Positions 1 to 9,500 of a DNA stretch of 64,000 nt are shown here, one piece after another. Source of the DNA: Mortierella sp. BCC40632 (lineage: Eukaryota; Mortierellomycota; Mortierellomycetes; Mortierellales; Mortierellaceae); NCBI GenBank assembly GCA_011634665.1, contig WAEK01000006.1, positions 2,231,001-2,295,000 of the forward strand, in the 5' to 3' direction. The notes beneath the pieces were generated by a model. It searched no databases. It worked only from the letters and a program-made list of their open reading frames with translations, and was not told the DNA's origin. How positions within the stretch are numbered: the first letter of the stretch is position 1; each line of letters opens with the position of its first letter. A program made the translations under genes and the position numbers.

Positions 1-1202
1 TACAGATTCCTTGTCAGTAGTAGCAGAGACTGCATCGGCTGCGGCAGCTTGTGCCCGGAGAGCCTTCTTGGCCCACTTTCCAAGCTTCTTGGGTGTTTCG
101 TCATCTCCAGCTGCTGTTGCTGCTCCTTGTGATGCCTCTGATTTCTGATCCTTCTTTTGCTTTTGCTGTTGTGGTTGCTGCTGCTTTGGTGTTGCGTTGG
201 CGGGGGTCTTTTCAACCTTGGCCTTCTTCTTTGCAGGTTCCTCTGTCGTTTCCTTCTTGGTGTTGGGGGTATCCTTGACCACAGCCTCAAAGAAGCTCTC
301 TTCCTCCACCTCCACCACAGGCTTTGCAGCAGCACGTTCAGCCGTCGCACGAGCTCTTGCTGCCAAGGGATCATCCTGCTGTTGTTGTTGTGACAAGGAT
401 CGTTTCTTCAAACTCTTGTTGATCTTTTCGGTGGTTTGTTGAATGTCCTCGTCAAGAGTGTTGCCCTTGTGAATGATCTTGGCCTTGACCTCCTCTCTTG
501 CTGCCTTGGCCACTTGAGTAATCTCTCCAGATTCGATTCCAAGTCGAATCTTTTCACGAATCTCTTGACGTTGTTTGTTGGTTTCGGATTCGGGTTCATC
601 CGAGGCATTTGGGTAGAGAGAAATGTATTTGTTGGAGGCGGGGTAGTTTTCGATATAGGCGAGGTCCAGCTCTAGTTCCTTTAATTCCTTCTTTTCATCC
701 TCGTTCTTTTCCCAGTCTGGATGTTGTCTCTTGAACACCTTGATCTTGCGATCTGCCTTCTTGGATTCTATGAGAGAAATGAAGAGGAAGAAAAAAAGTA
801 GGGTTAGGGTCAAGCTGTTCTGCATGTTATCAAACCACATATCCAAACACAAACAAATATTCGAGTCTCCTTACCAAAAAACTTGACCATGCGATACTTG
901 GTGGCCATCTTTTGCTCCGTCTGATCCACCTTCTTCTCTGCAAGCTGGAGCTTCAAGGCCTCAATTCTTCTCTCGTGTTCACGACGAATGTTGGCGGGCA
1001 TGGTAGGGTTCTTGCTCATCAATCGAAGAGTGTCCCGAAGCTTCTTGTTCAGAGCCGAGGCTGAGTCAAGAAGCTTGCTGTCTTCCAGTCGAGCGGGCTT
1101 GGCATGAAAAGACTTTTTGCCATCAGCGGCCCCGCCACGTCTGTAGGGCTTTTTCCCGCGAAGCTCCTTTTCGGGGTTGACAATCTTTTTTGGCGCAGGC
1201 AT
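1..1202 (-). CDS. EFG1: rRNA-processing protein EFG1, C-terminus off window
   Basis: Two exons are visible: 1202-875 and 767-1, joined across a GT-AG intron (874-768) that restores the frame as ...VKFF|ESKKADRK. Known role of the family: nucleolar factor for 18S rRNA maturation in the small-subunit processome. What is seen: a basic N-terminus, then the conserved EFG1 block with LNKKLRDTLRLMSKNP, a heptad-like helix (IRREHERRIEALKLQL) and MATKYRMVKFFESKK, followed by DWEKNEDEKKELKELE and the IENYP..KYISLYP segment typical of Efg1. The tail is Lys/Ala/Gln-rich and consists with nucleolar localisation. The protein is open at base 1, so the stop lies outside. The start is the first in-frame ATG; the multi-Myb gene ends 168 bases upstream on the same strand. 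Confidence 0.85.
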
Positions 1203-1370
1203 TGATGAGGAGAGTATGGTCGAATGAGAAGAAAAAGTTGTGAATGGACACGCTGAAAAAAAAAAAAAAAAAAAAGTGGGTGGCTTTTATGTTTGGCGAG
1301 GGATTGGCAAGCAGGGAAGCAGGGCACGGTCCATTTTTAAATCTCCTAAGAGTTATATACCACACCAAGT

Positions 1371-4217
1371 CTAAATGTTGCCTTCGACATAGTATAGCTT
1401 CCGTTGCTCTTCAAAGTGGATTCGGCATTGGTCCGACGTTCGTCCATCCATGCCCTTGGCTACCTCGTGCCAATCGACCTTGCGCTTCCCTCGGTACCTC
1501 GGCGCCAGATCCACAAACGGTACCTGTCCTCCACGACTAGAGTCATTCTTCTCAGAGTCATCTCCGTTCTGATCATACTGAAGGCCCAATCGTTCTCGCT
1601 CTTGAGCTTCCTGGACCTTCCTTTCTTCTTCTATTTCTTGACGACTCATGATGTCAACCACTCGTTCTATCAACCGTCCAGTCTCTTCACCCGACCATTC
1701 TCCGCGCTTCAAATGAGGGTTCGCCTTGTTGCTCCATTCAAGTCGACACTGATCTGGGGTCTTGCCTACCACAAATTCAGATACTATCGCCCATCGTTTC
1801 TCTCCAAACCGTTCAACTGCAGCCAAAAGCTGTTCCCGGTCACGATCACTCCAGGGCTCGTCCATCCTTTCGAGGTGATGCGTCCGACCATATTTCCATG
1901 TCATTCGGCACTGTTGCGCGCTTCGTCCTGGAACATGACTTGCAATCAGGGACCAACCTGCCTGTTCACCATGCGTCAAGATGGCAGACCCTAAAAGGCC
2001 TAGTTCGCGTTCCGAAAAGGGACCCTTGGTGCTGTTCTGGTCTCGCCAGTACCGCTCATGAAGCATTTGAATATTACGATGAGGCAAGTAGGCCTTTTGG
2101 ATCTCAGTCCACTTGGGACCATACTCCTCAATACCCTTGTAGAATACTTCAAGCTCCTTGTCCGTCCAGAGTCGTCGATCCCGTTTTAAATCTGGTGTTG
2201 CTGATTCTGTGTCCATATCCATGTCCATGTCGGTCGTCTCTGTCGTCTCACTGCCCTGGGAGTTGTCCAGTTCTGACTTGGCTATTTGATCCACAATGGT
2301 TTTGTGGGTCTGCTTCCAATAGTACCAACGTCCAGAACACTGAGCCGCTGTATATCGACCTTTAAAATCTCTCGAGATGGATTCCCAATCAATGGCTTTT
2401 TTTGCAGATACAAATGAATTGACAGCCTTTGCCAGTTTTTGAGTCGACTTGACAGACCACTCCAGTCTCTCTCCTTTCAAAAACTCTTCCGTTACCTCTT
2501 CCAGCAGTTCTTGGAACAGCTCGGGATCATCGGGGAAAAGTCGAGTCGTCTTCTCAAAAAACCGTTGACAATCTACTCCATGTCGATATTCCAATCCCTT
2601 TGCAATTAAATCCCACATGTCGGCCTCGTCACGACGTCGGTACACTTTTTCAATCTCGGGATCCTTGCTAGTGAAGGGAGAGCCCGGCTTGAGATCCGAC
2701 TCGACTGATTCATTCGAGAAGGCTGGATGATCGAGTAAAGAGTCTTCTCGATGGTATTCTGTCCAGCGTCTCCAAAACCTTGTCTTTTCAGATACATCCC
2801 ATTCGCGTTCCAAGAGAGGTTTGTCCAGTAACCGCCAACGTTCCTTGTAGTCCTTTTCTGTTCGGATGGGGTCATCAAAGAGTTGTTTAATCCTGGTCCA
2901 AATGGAGGGTTGAAGTTCCGGAGGCCCAAATCGAATGACCGCCCTCGTCAACCCTTCGTCCTCCTCAGGTGTCCAGACCAATCGAGCATCTGCCAACTCC
3001 CAATAGATGGCCTTTAAGCGCTCGGGCGTGAACCGGTTCTTCATTCTCGCCGCAATGATATTCCAATCGATCGACTCTATACTAGACGGAAGTTCTGTCA
3101 TGGTTTGGTCGACCTCCAAGGCAGGTGAGTGGTAGTGCTTCGGACTTGTCTCCAATTCGTTCAAAAAGGTCTCGTCATCGTCACCGTCTTCATCGTCGTC
3201 TTCATCATCATTGCCCGTTCCAGCACTCAGGAATCCCAAAGGGTCTGTGGAAGATCGTTTTGGTCGCAATTGCTTTTCCACAGCTCGGATAAGCATTTTT
3301 CGATTCAGATGAATGAATCCCTCTTGAAAGTGTCGAACACGAACTCGGTTTTGAATCTTGTAAACAAAATCCTGGTGTTGTTTTTGACTTTTGCGAATCC
3401 GATACCATTTTTCCTTGCAGCTTTCTGCATTCCGTTCTAGTTCCAGGGCAATCTTGGGCCATGGCACGTTAGCAGTGGCAAGGACTTCGAGCTGTAAACG
3501 GTCCTTGGCTGTCCAGAATCCTCGAACTGGGTAGGTGGTGGCCGTGTACTTTGATTTTAGAGGCATGGCTATTGGCGTGGACAAGGTAGGTTTCCCGAAA
3601 GGATCCTCGACAGCATCCTCGAGAAAGGGGTCCAGGAATCGGTAATAGCGGGTATAACATAGGGACAATTGCCTGTCTAGTTTCTTGGCAATCTTTCTCC
3701 AAGAAATGCCTTGCTGTCTACCCTCCAGGAGGTATGTGTCTTCTTCAGGAGTCCATGGTGCTGCAAACTGAACTTGGGATTTCCGAGGTTTTGGTCTAGG
3801 AGTCTTGGTAGTCGTCTTTGACGATGGTGTTGTAGGATTAGATGCATGGGTCTCTTGGTGGAGAGAGGCGCTGTTCTCGTCCAGAGTTGGATCTAGAGTG
3901 ACACTGGTGGTAGAGTATGGTCGACCATGGATTGCGAGTCTTGAAGATTCATTAGATCGAGGAAAGACGAGGAATGGACGGGTTAGGCGGTCAGGGAGAT
4001 GAGGAGCGGGTTGAGTGAGGAGAGGTTGGTGTGGAGGAGAAGGAGGAAGAGGAAGAGGAATGAGTGGATGGTGGTGTTGTTTGGAAAAAGAGAAGAGAGA
4101 TCTCGAGATCAGATCGGTTGTGGAGAGAGATCGAAAGGCGAGACATTGCTGTTGTTGCTGAAGGTGGAGTCGTCTCCTGGTTAGGTCTATCCCCGAACAA
4201 GGGACACATCGGCGCAT
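1371..4217 (-). CDS. multi-repeat Myb/SANT protein, probably mitochondrial
   Basis: Intronless 948-residue protein. I count nine or ten Myb/SANT-like helix units: about 154-192 (APWTPEEDTYLLEG), 234-274, 383-408, 415-463 (WTPEEDEGLTRAV), 472-555 (weak), 587-635, 683-724 (WTDKELEVFYKGIEEYG), 732-778, 788-832 (PWSDRDREQLLAAVERFG) and a split last one at 839-935. An acidic run at 336-350 and a Met-Asp repeat near 663-670 separate groups. The first ~100 residues are Arg/Ser/Leu/Gln-rich with few acids and end in GRPYSTTS, which resembles an MPP/Icp55 cleavage site (R-x-Y before S). Similar multi-Myb layouts are known in SNAPc4 and in yeast-type DNA-binding proteins, but no specific orthologue is recognised. 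Inference: a DNA- or RNA-associated protein, possibly acting in mitochondria. The start at 4217 is a true ATG. Confidence 0.8.
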   Translation of the reverse strand: MRRCVPCSGIDLTRRRLHLQQQQQCLAFRSLSTTDLISRSLFSFSKQHHHPLIPLPLPPSPPHQPLLTQPAPHLPDRLTRPFLVFPRSNESSRLAIHGRPYSTTSVTLDPTLDENSASLHQETHASNPTTPSSKTTTKTPRPKPRKSQVQFAAPWTPEEDTYLLEGRQQGISWRKIAKKLDRQLSLCYTRYYRFLDPFLEDAVEDPFGKPTLSTPIAMPLKSKYTATTYPVRGFWTAKDRLQLEVLATANVPWPKIALELERNAESCKEKWYRIRKSQKQHQDFVYKIQNRVRVRHFQEGFIHLNRKMLIRAVEKQLRPKRSSTDPLGFLSAGTGNDDEDDDEDGDDDETFLNELETSPKHYHSPALEVDQTMTELPSSIESIDWNIIAARMKNRFTPERLKAIYWELADARLVWTPEEDEGLTRAVIRFGPPELQPSIWTRIKQLFDDPIRTEKDYKERWRLLDKPLLEREWDVSEKTRFWRRWTEYHREDSLLDHPAFSNESVESDLKPGSPFTSKDPEIEKVYRRRDEADMWDLIAKGLEYRHGVDCQRFFEKTTRLFPDDPELFQELLEEVTEEFLKGERLEWSVKSTQKLAKAVNSFVSAKKAIDWESISRDFKGRYTAAQCSGRWYYWKQTHKTIVDQIAKSELDNSQGSETTETTDMDMDMDTESATPDLKRDRRLWTDKELEVFYKGIEEYGPKWTEIQKAYLPHRNIQMLHERYWRDQNSTKGPFSERELGLLGSAILTHGEQAGWSLIASHVPGRSAQQCRMTWKYGRTHHLERMDEPWSDRDREQLLAAVERFGEKRWAIVSEFVVGKTPDQCRLEWSNKANPHLKRGEWSGEETGRLIERVVDIMSRQEIEEERKVQEAQERERLGLQYDQNGDDSEKNDSSRGGQVPFVDLAPRYRGKRKVDWHEVAKGMDGRTSDQCRIHFEEQRKLYYVEGNI

Positions 4218-4440
4218 AGGGATTCCTGCTTCTTTTGTTGCTCCGAGTTGGAAAGGCAGCTTGAAGAAGAAGAAGAAGAAGAAGAAGAGGAAGTCGACCT
4301 CTTCTCTTTTTCTTTCCTTTTTTAATTTTTTCTCGAAAAAAAAAAAAAAAAAGCAAAAAAAGCGTTAGACAGGTTAGCTGATTGGATGCTGGGTCCATCT
4401 TATCCCTCGCGTTTTCTAGGATCTGGGTAAGGGGGTTTTG

Positions 4441-4561
<121 letters not shown>

Positions 4562-4881
4562 CACACACACACTCCACAGCCAGAGACTTGCTAGGCACCC
4601 ATTCAATTGCCGTCATACAATATCTGGGGCACTAGAGTTGGAGCAGCAATGCTCTTGGGCTTAGAGCATTCGTTTCTGGTCAGACAAACGTCCCGCCCAA
4701 TCTTTCTTTCGCCACTCTCTTTACTAGCGTGCTAGGCGGGAACGCGTCGTTCTCCTCACATAGACGCGCCCAACTCCTCTGGGCACAAGCTCTTGTCGGA
4801 TATCTGTAAGCAGTTCCTTTTTCCACTTTCTTTCTCTTGATAGAGTACCAAAAGCGTTGTCTTTTATCTCTTCCTCAGAGG

Positions 4882-4890
4882 TATATAAAA
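4882..4890 (+). promoter_or_regulatory. TATA box
   Basis: TATATAAAA preceded by GAGG, 455 bases before the ATG of the Mim-like gene and pointing towards it. The position implies transcription starting near 4910-4920. A good match to the consensus, but not proven to be used. Confidence 0.5.
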
Positions 4891-5344
4891 GTCTACGAGG
4901 ATGCTTGGAGTGACTTTGGACTGTACCAAAGGGAACTTTAGTGGAAGAGGAGCCTGGAAAAAAGCTCTAAAAAAACCACACTCACACTCACACTTACACT
5001 TACGCATGAGAAACTAGTCAAGTTGATGGGATTCCTTGGCCGTTGAGTCTGTTTGAGACCATCCTTTCTTTCTGTTTGTTGATTCTACATGGCTGCTCCT
5101 TTCCTTTGTGTTGGGTAATGAGTGAAAAAGAAAGAAAAAAAAATCGTACGTTCATTCCCCCCACCTGGCAGGAACGGAGAGGAGGAGGAGGAGGAGGAAG
5201 AGGAACAGCCCTTCCTTCCCACACAAAGCCACATGGGCCCTGAGGAATGGGACAGGGAAAGAGAGACCCCATTATTCCCTGTTGTCTGCCACTCACCCGC
5301 ACCACACAAAGGCAAGAACATTACAAAGCTCAAGAAACTCCATC

Positions 5345-6196
5345 ATGGCCCAACCTGGCATTGTCTCTTCAGGATCCGGTCCATCGCCATCCATTCTAGC
5401 GTCCTCCTCGGCAGCCGACGAATTCCGTACTTCGGTCCTCGGACTCTCTACTCCTGTCACCACCTCGTCTACCAACAGCAATCCATCCCTTGCCATGAAC
5501 GCGACTCATTTACATAGCCAGGATCTTGCTTCTGACAGTGAGGATGACGACCTTGACTTTGACTCGGACGATCATCTTGCTCGAGGAGGATCCAAACCTT
5601 CTAGAACCACAGGTTTCTTTGCGGCTCCAGCCTCCAGAACTAAACGTCGTCGGAGAAGACGCCTCTCGACCACAGCAGCTCACCTTCTTGCTCAAGCCCC
5701 GGCCGTTCCCGACTTGAGATTTGACCACAACTACAACAAGGCTCTTGACCAAATCTATGATGCTCATGCTCGAGAAATCGCCAAAACCTCAGCTGCAGTC
5801 GCAGGAGATTATACAGCCAATGTTGACCAGGCAATCCTGGCTGCTCAACCAACAGGACCAAAGAATACGTCCACCTCCCCAACGAAAAGAGTGCCTTCGA
5901 TTGCTGCAAGGATCACAGTCATGACGGTGCGCGATATTATTATCATGCCTTTTATCCATGGATTCTTTTGGGGATTCGGTACCATTCTCTTGACCTTGGC
6001 AGGACAAAGGAGTCTAGTTTATCATCTGGGTCAATCATGGCGACGCGTCTTTGGAGGAGGAAAGGATGCTTCTACGCCTCCTGTCTTTCGTGGAGAGCCT
6101 GCTCGAGTCCGTCGAACAGGCACGGCTGGGTTTGGGAGTCTGGGATTGATGGGAGCTGGTAGTCAACCTGGCTTTGGAAAGTCGGCCTCAAGTTGA
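5345..6196 (+). CDS. single-span membrane protein, Mim1/Mim2-like
   Basis: Intronless, 283 residues from the first in-frame ATG (CATCATGG context). The N-terminal half is Ser/Thr-rich with an acidic run (DSEDDDLDFDSDDHL) and a basic run (TKRRRRRRLS). One hydrophobic segment lies at about 196-219, VRDIIIMPFIHGFFWGFGTI, with small residues spaced like the glycine motif of the fungal Mim outer-membrane insertase (family pattern: membrane span with PF.HG..xGFG). A basic, Gly-rich tail follows. Known role of Mim1/Mim2: insertion of alpha-helical proteins into the outer mitochondrial membrane. The assignment rests only on this span and the acidic N-terminal region, so it is tentative; a generic one-pass membrane protein is the alternative. 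That it is a real gene is well supported by its clean frame and composition. Confidence 0.75.
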   Translation: MAQPGIVSSGSGPSPSILASSSAADEFRTSVLGLSTPVTTSSTNSNPSLAMNATHLHSQDLASDSEDDDLDFDSDDHLARGGSKPSRTTGFFAAPASRTKRRRRRRLSTTAAHLLAQAPAVPDLRFDHNYNKALDQIYDAHAREIAKTSAAVAGDYTANVDQAILAAQPTGPKNTSTSPTKRVPSIAARITVMTVRDIIIMPFIHGFFWGFGTILLTLAGQRSLVYHLGQSWRRVFGGGKDASTPPVFRGEPARVRRTGTAGFGSLGLMGAGSQPGFGKSASS

Positions 6197-6586
6197 GCAG
6201 GCCTAGAAAAGAATCGGTAGAATCATGAGACCTATTACTAGAGAACATGCCGTTTGGCAACAACAAAAAATGAAGAATATGTTTTTTTTTTTTTTTTTTT
6301 TAGGTGGGAAAGGGGGGAGATCCAGAACAAGTATGCTCACAGCAGGTATTTCCAGGGGAAGAAGACATCAAAATATGATTTGCGTCTATCGTCTAAATGG
6401 TCTAATGCTTTTTATTATACAAGGGTGCGTTTTTTTTCTTTTTCTTTTTCGTTTCTTTCTTTCTTTCCAAGGGAAAAAGGAACCTCCACTTGACTAGTCT
6501 GTTGAATCTGATTACACTCTCTTTCTATCCATTTTTTTTTTCTTTCTTTCTAAAAAAATCTCAATGATGTTGTTGTTCTTGTTGTT

Positions 6587-9500
6587 TTACGCCAGACGAC
6601 GGGGGGCGCGAGGGCTCGAACCACCTCTTTGAGAACCTGATTGGCGATCGTCAAGCAAATGACGTCGTTCCATATCCTTCATCACAGCCCGAAGAAGTCG
6701 CCATTGACGGAATCCATCAAACTTCTTGACAGGCCCTCTAGGCTTTTCATTTTGGCTTAGCGGTGGTGGTGAGGGTACATGCTTGGATGACTTGGAAGAG
6801 TGCTCGGGACGAGATCCAGAAGATGACGCATATTCGACCGTGCCAGACTTGTCCGAGACACCCCATGCATCTGTCGAGGCGTCTGTTGGCGTAAAAGCCC
6901 CACCATACCAATTACCAGCATGCTGAGACGTCGCAGCAACCAACATACCACTGTTCAATGCCTCAAGAACCTTGGGGTACTCTGTTCGGACTTGACTCCA
7001 AAGAACATTACGATGGTGATCATCTAGACCCTTGAATGGGTTAGGGTATGTCCCAATCTTGGCCTCGATCAGTTTCTTTTGTCGCTCTAGACGTCTTTTC
7101 TGGAGAGACGCAGTCGAGGAAGCATCATCGGTCGAGGCGCCAGAAGACTCGGACGAAGGGAGATCGTTTACCATCGGGCTGAGCATATAGTTTCGGATAA
7201 GACCTCCACGCCGATCACCCTCCTTCACCAAGAGCTGTTCGAGAGCATCTGCTAATGCTGCAAATGTTCTTGGTCGAGGATAAAACAAGGTCGTTGGTCT
7301 CTTAGAGACTTTTTCTTCTACAGGAATCGACTCGAGGGGTACTTCTTCAAAGGCCCCACGACCTTTGTACGTGCCTTGGGTCGGTCTTTGCCCAGAAGCA
7401 GAGGGATTCATGTCCCCTGCACGCGCATGCTCCATAGTTCGGCGATCAGTAAAGTCCAAATCATCCATGTCACCTAGAAGCAACCGTTCCTGTAATACCT
7501 GACAGGCATCCAGCACAAGTCCGTTTCTTGCAAGAGCAATACAATAGTCGTTCCAATTGGATGAATCAAACTCAAACCCGAGCTTCTCCAATTCGCTCCA
7601 GAGCACTTTGGCCTCTTGAACTCTTCCAGAGTAACAAAGCGAGTCGAGCGAGATCGAGACGGGTCGCTGAAGTAGTCTTTGCAACTTGGCAGCTTTGGTC
7701 GACAATCGATCTTGTATCCATTCCACCACGGGTTTCTTGCTTGGTCTCATCGACTCTGGTCGTCCCATTTCTATTGTCCAGTACGTCTTGAAGCGATCAA
7801 AGAGTTGGTTCCAGATAGCCAGCACATTGTCGACATCGCCTACACGACGGAAACCGTCCATCAAAATAGTAAAAGTGATGGTGTTGGGTTCAAGTCCTCG
7901 AGCCCTCATCTCGTTAAAGACTTCTTGCGCCGCCAGGATGTTTCCTTCTTTAGCATAGGCATCCAGGAGTGGTGTGTAGAGCATCAGAGGTGCAGGTCTG
8001 GCGGACAATCTGAGCGGCTTTCTCTCTGTTCCTATCCGTGACAAGTTTCCATCCTTGGCTTGGAGCATGGCTGAGGCAGCTTCAGGGTCAACTTCGAGGG
8101 CACTAGCATGATCTTGTTCTGGCTCTACGTCGTCTCCATCGCTTCCAATAAAAGGCGAATCATCACCTTCGACCAGGACCAGACCACGGCTTGACATGAG
8201 CTTGTCCAGAACGGCACGGCCTTTGCTTTTCTCGCCTCGACGTACATAGGCTTGCATCAGGATTGCATAGGTCATAAAGTTTGGAACCAGGCCCGAACGC
8301 AACATGGATTGATACACATCTAGAGCCTCTTTCATGTTGCCCCGGTCCGTGTATCCCTTCATTAGGATCGTTTGTGCAAGGACATTGTTTCCAAACCCAT
8401 CCTCTTCCATGTTGGCATACAGTCGCCTGGCTGCCTGCATATCTCCATCCTTGACAAGTCCAAAGAGTAGATTGGAATAGATATAACTGTTGGGTCTCAA
8501 TCCTTCAGCACGCATCGAATCGTAGATGGAAAGCATCTGAGTCAAGTCGCCCCGACGGGCATAGGCGCTGAGAAGAGTTCCAAACGTGATCTCGTTGGGC
8601 ATGATACCCACCTGAATCATTTCCCTGTACACAGCCTGAGCACTCAACATATCCTCCATGGTACAGTACACATGGATCATTGAACTGTACACATGAGCAT
8701 TCGGTACAACCCTGTGGATCGACACCATCTCGTTCCAAAAGGCCTCTGCACCCTCGCCGTCACCACGGGCCGCAAATAAGCTAAGAATGCTGGAGAAGGT
8801 ATATTGATCTGGCTGGACTTTCTTTTCATTCATGGATCGGAACACTTTGAATGCCCCATCAAGATCGCCGTGTCGCTGAAAGGTCCTGATCAGTAAATTA
8901 TAGTTGACAGTGTTGGGCTCGATCTGTTGGGAAAGGTCATTAAAGAGAGAGGTACTCCGCTCGGGATCATTAGACAAACTCTGGAGGAGAGCACTGAGAG
9001 TATATTCATTCGAACGGACACCACTGGCGTTCATCTGATCCACGAGTTGTCGAGTCATTTGAAAGTCGCCCATTTTGCCCACTGCCTCAAGCATCGGTCC
9101 AAATGTTTGTTCGATCGGCGGCAATCCCTCGTCCAGAATCTTTTGGTATGCCTGTTGAGCCTCTCTCAGGTTTCCGGCTTTGGAATGAGCATCGATAATG
9201 GCCGAGTACGTGTCCTCCAAAGGCTCGAGACCCTGTCGTCCCATTCGATCCAATGTTGTGTTCATGTAATCAAACAGACCCTCGCGACCGAAACGATGCA
9301 CTGAGGTCGTGTAGAACTTGTGACTGAACTGGAATCCCTCGCGCAAAAGTTGGGCCATGGTCGAATACACAGAGTCGTACAATCCACGGTCCAACATAAA
9401 TACTAAAAGACTCTCGATCAGCTTGGGACCCACTCCACCTCTTGCCTCATCTCCAATCCAGGGAGCCATGATCTTGGCTAGACTCTCTGCCTTATCCTTG

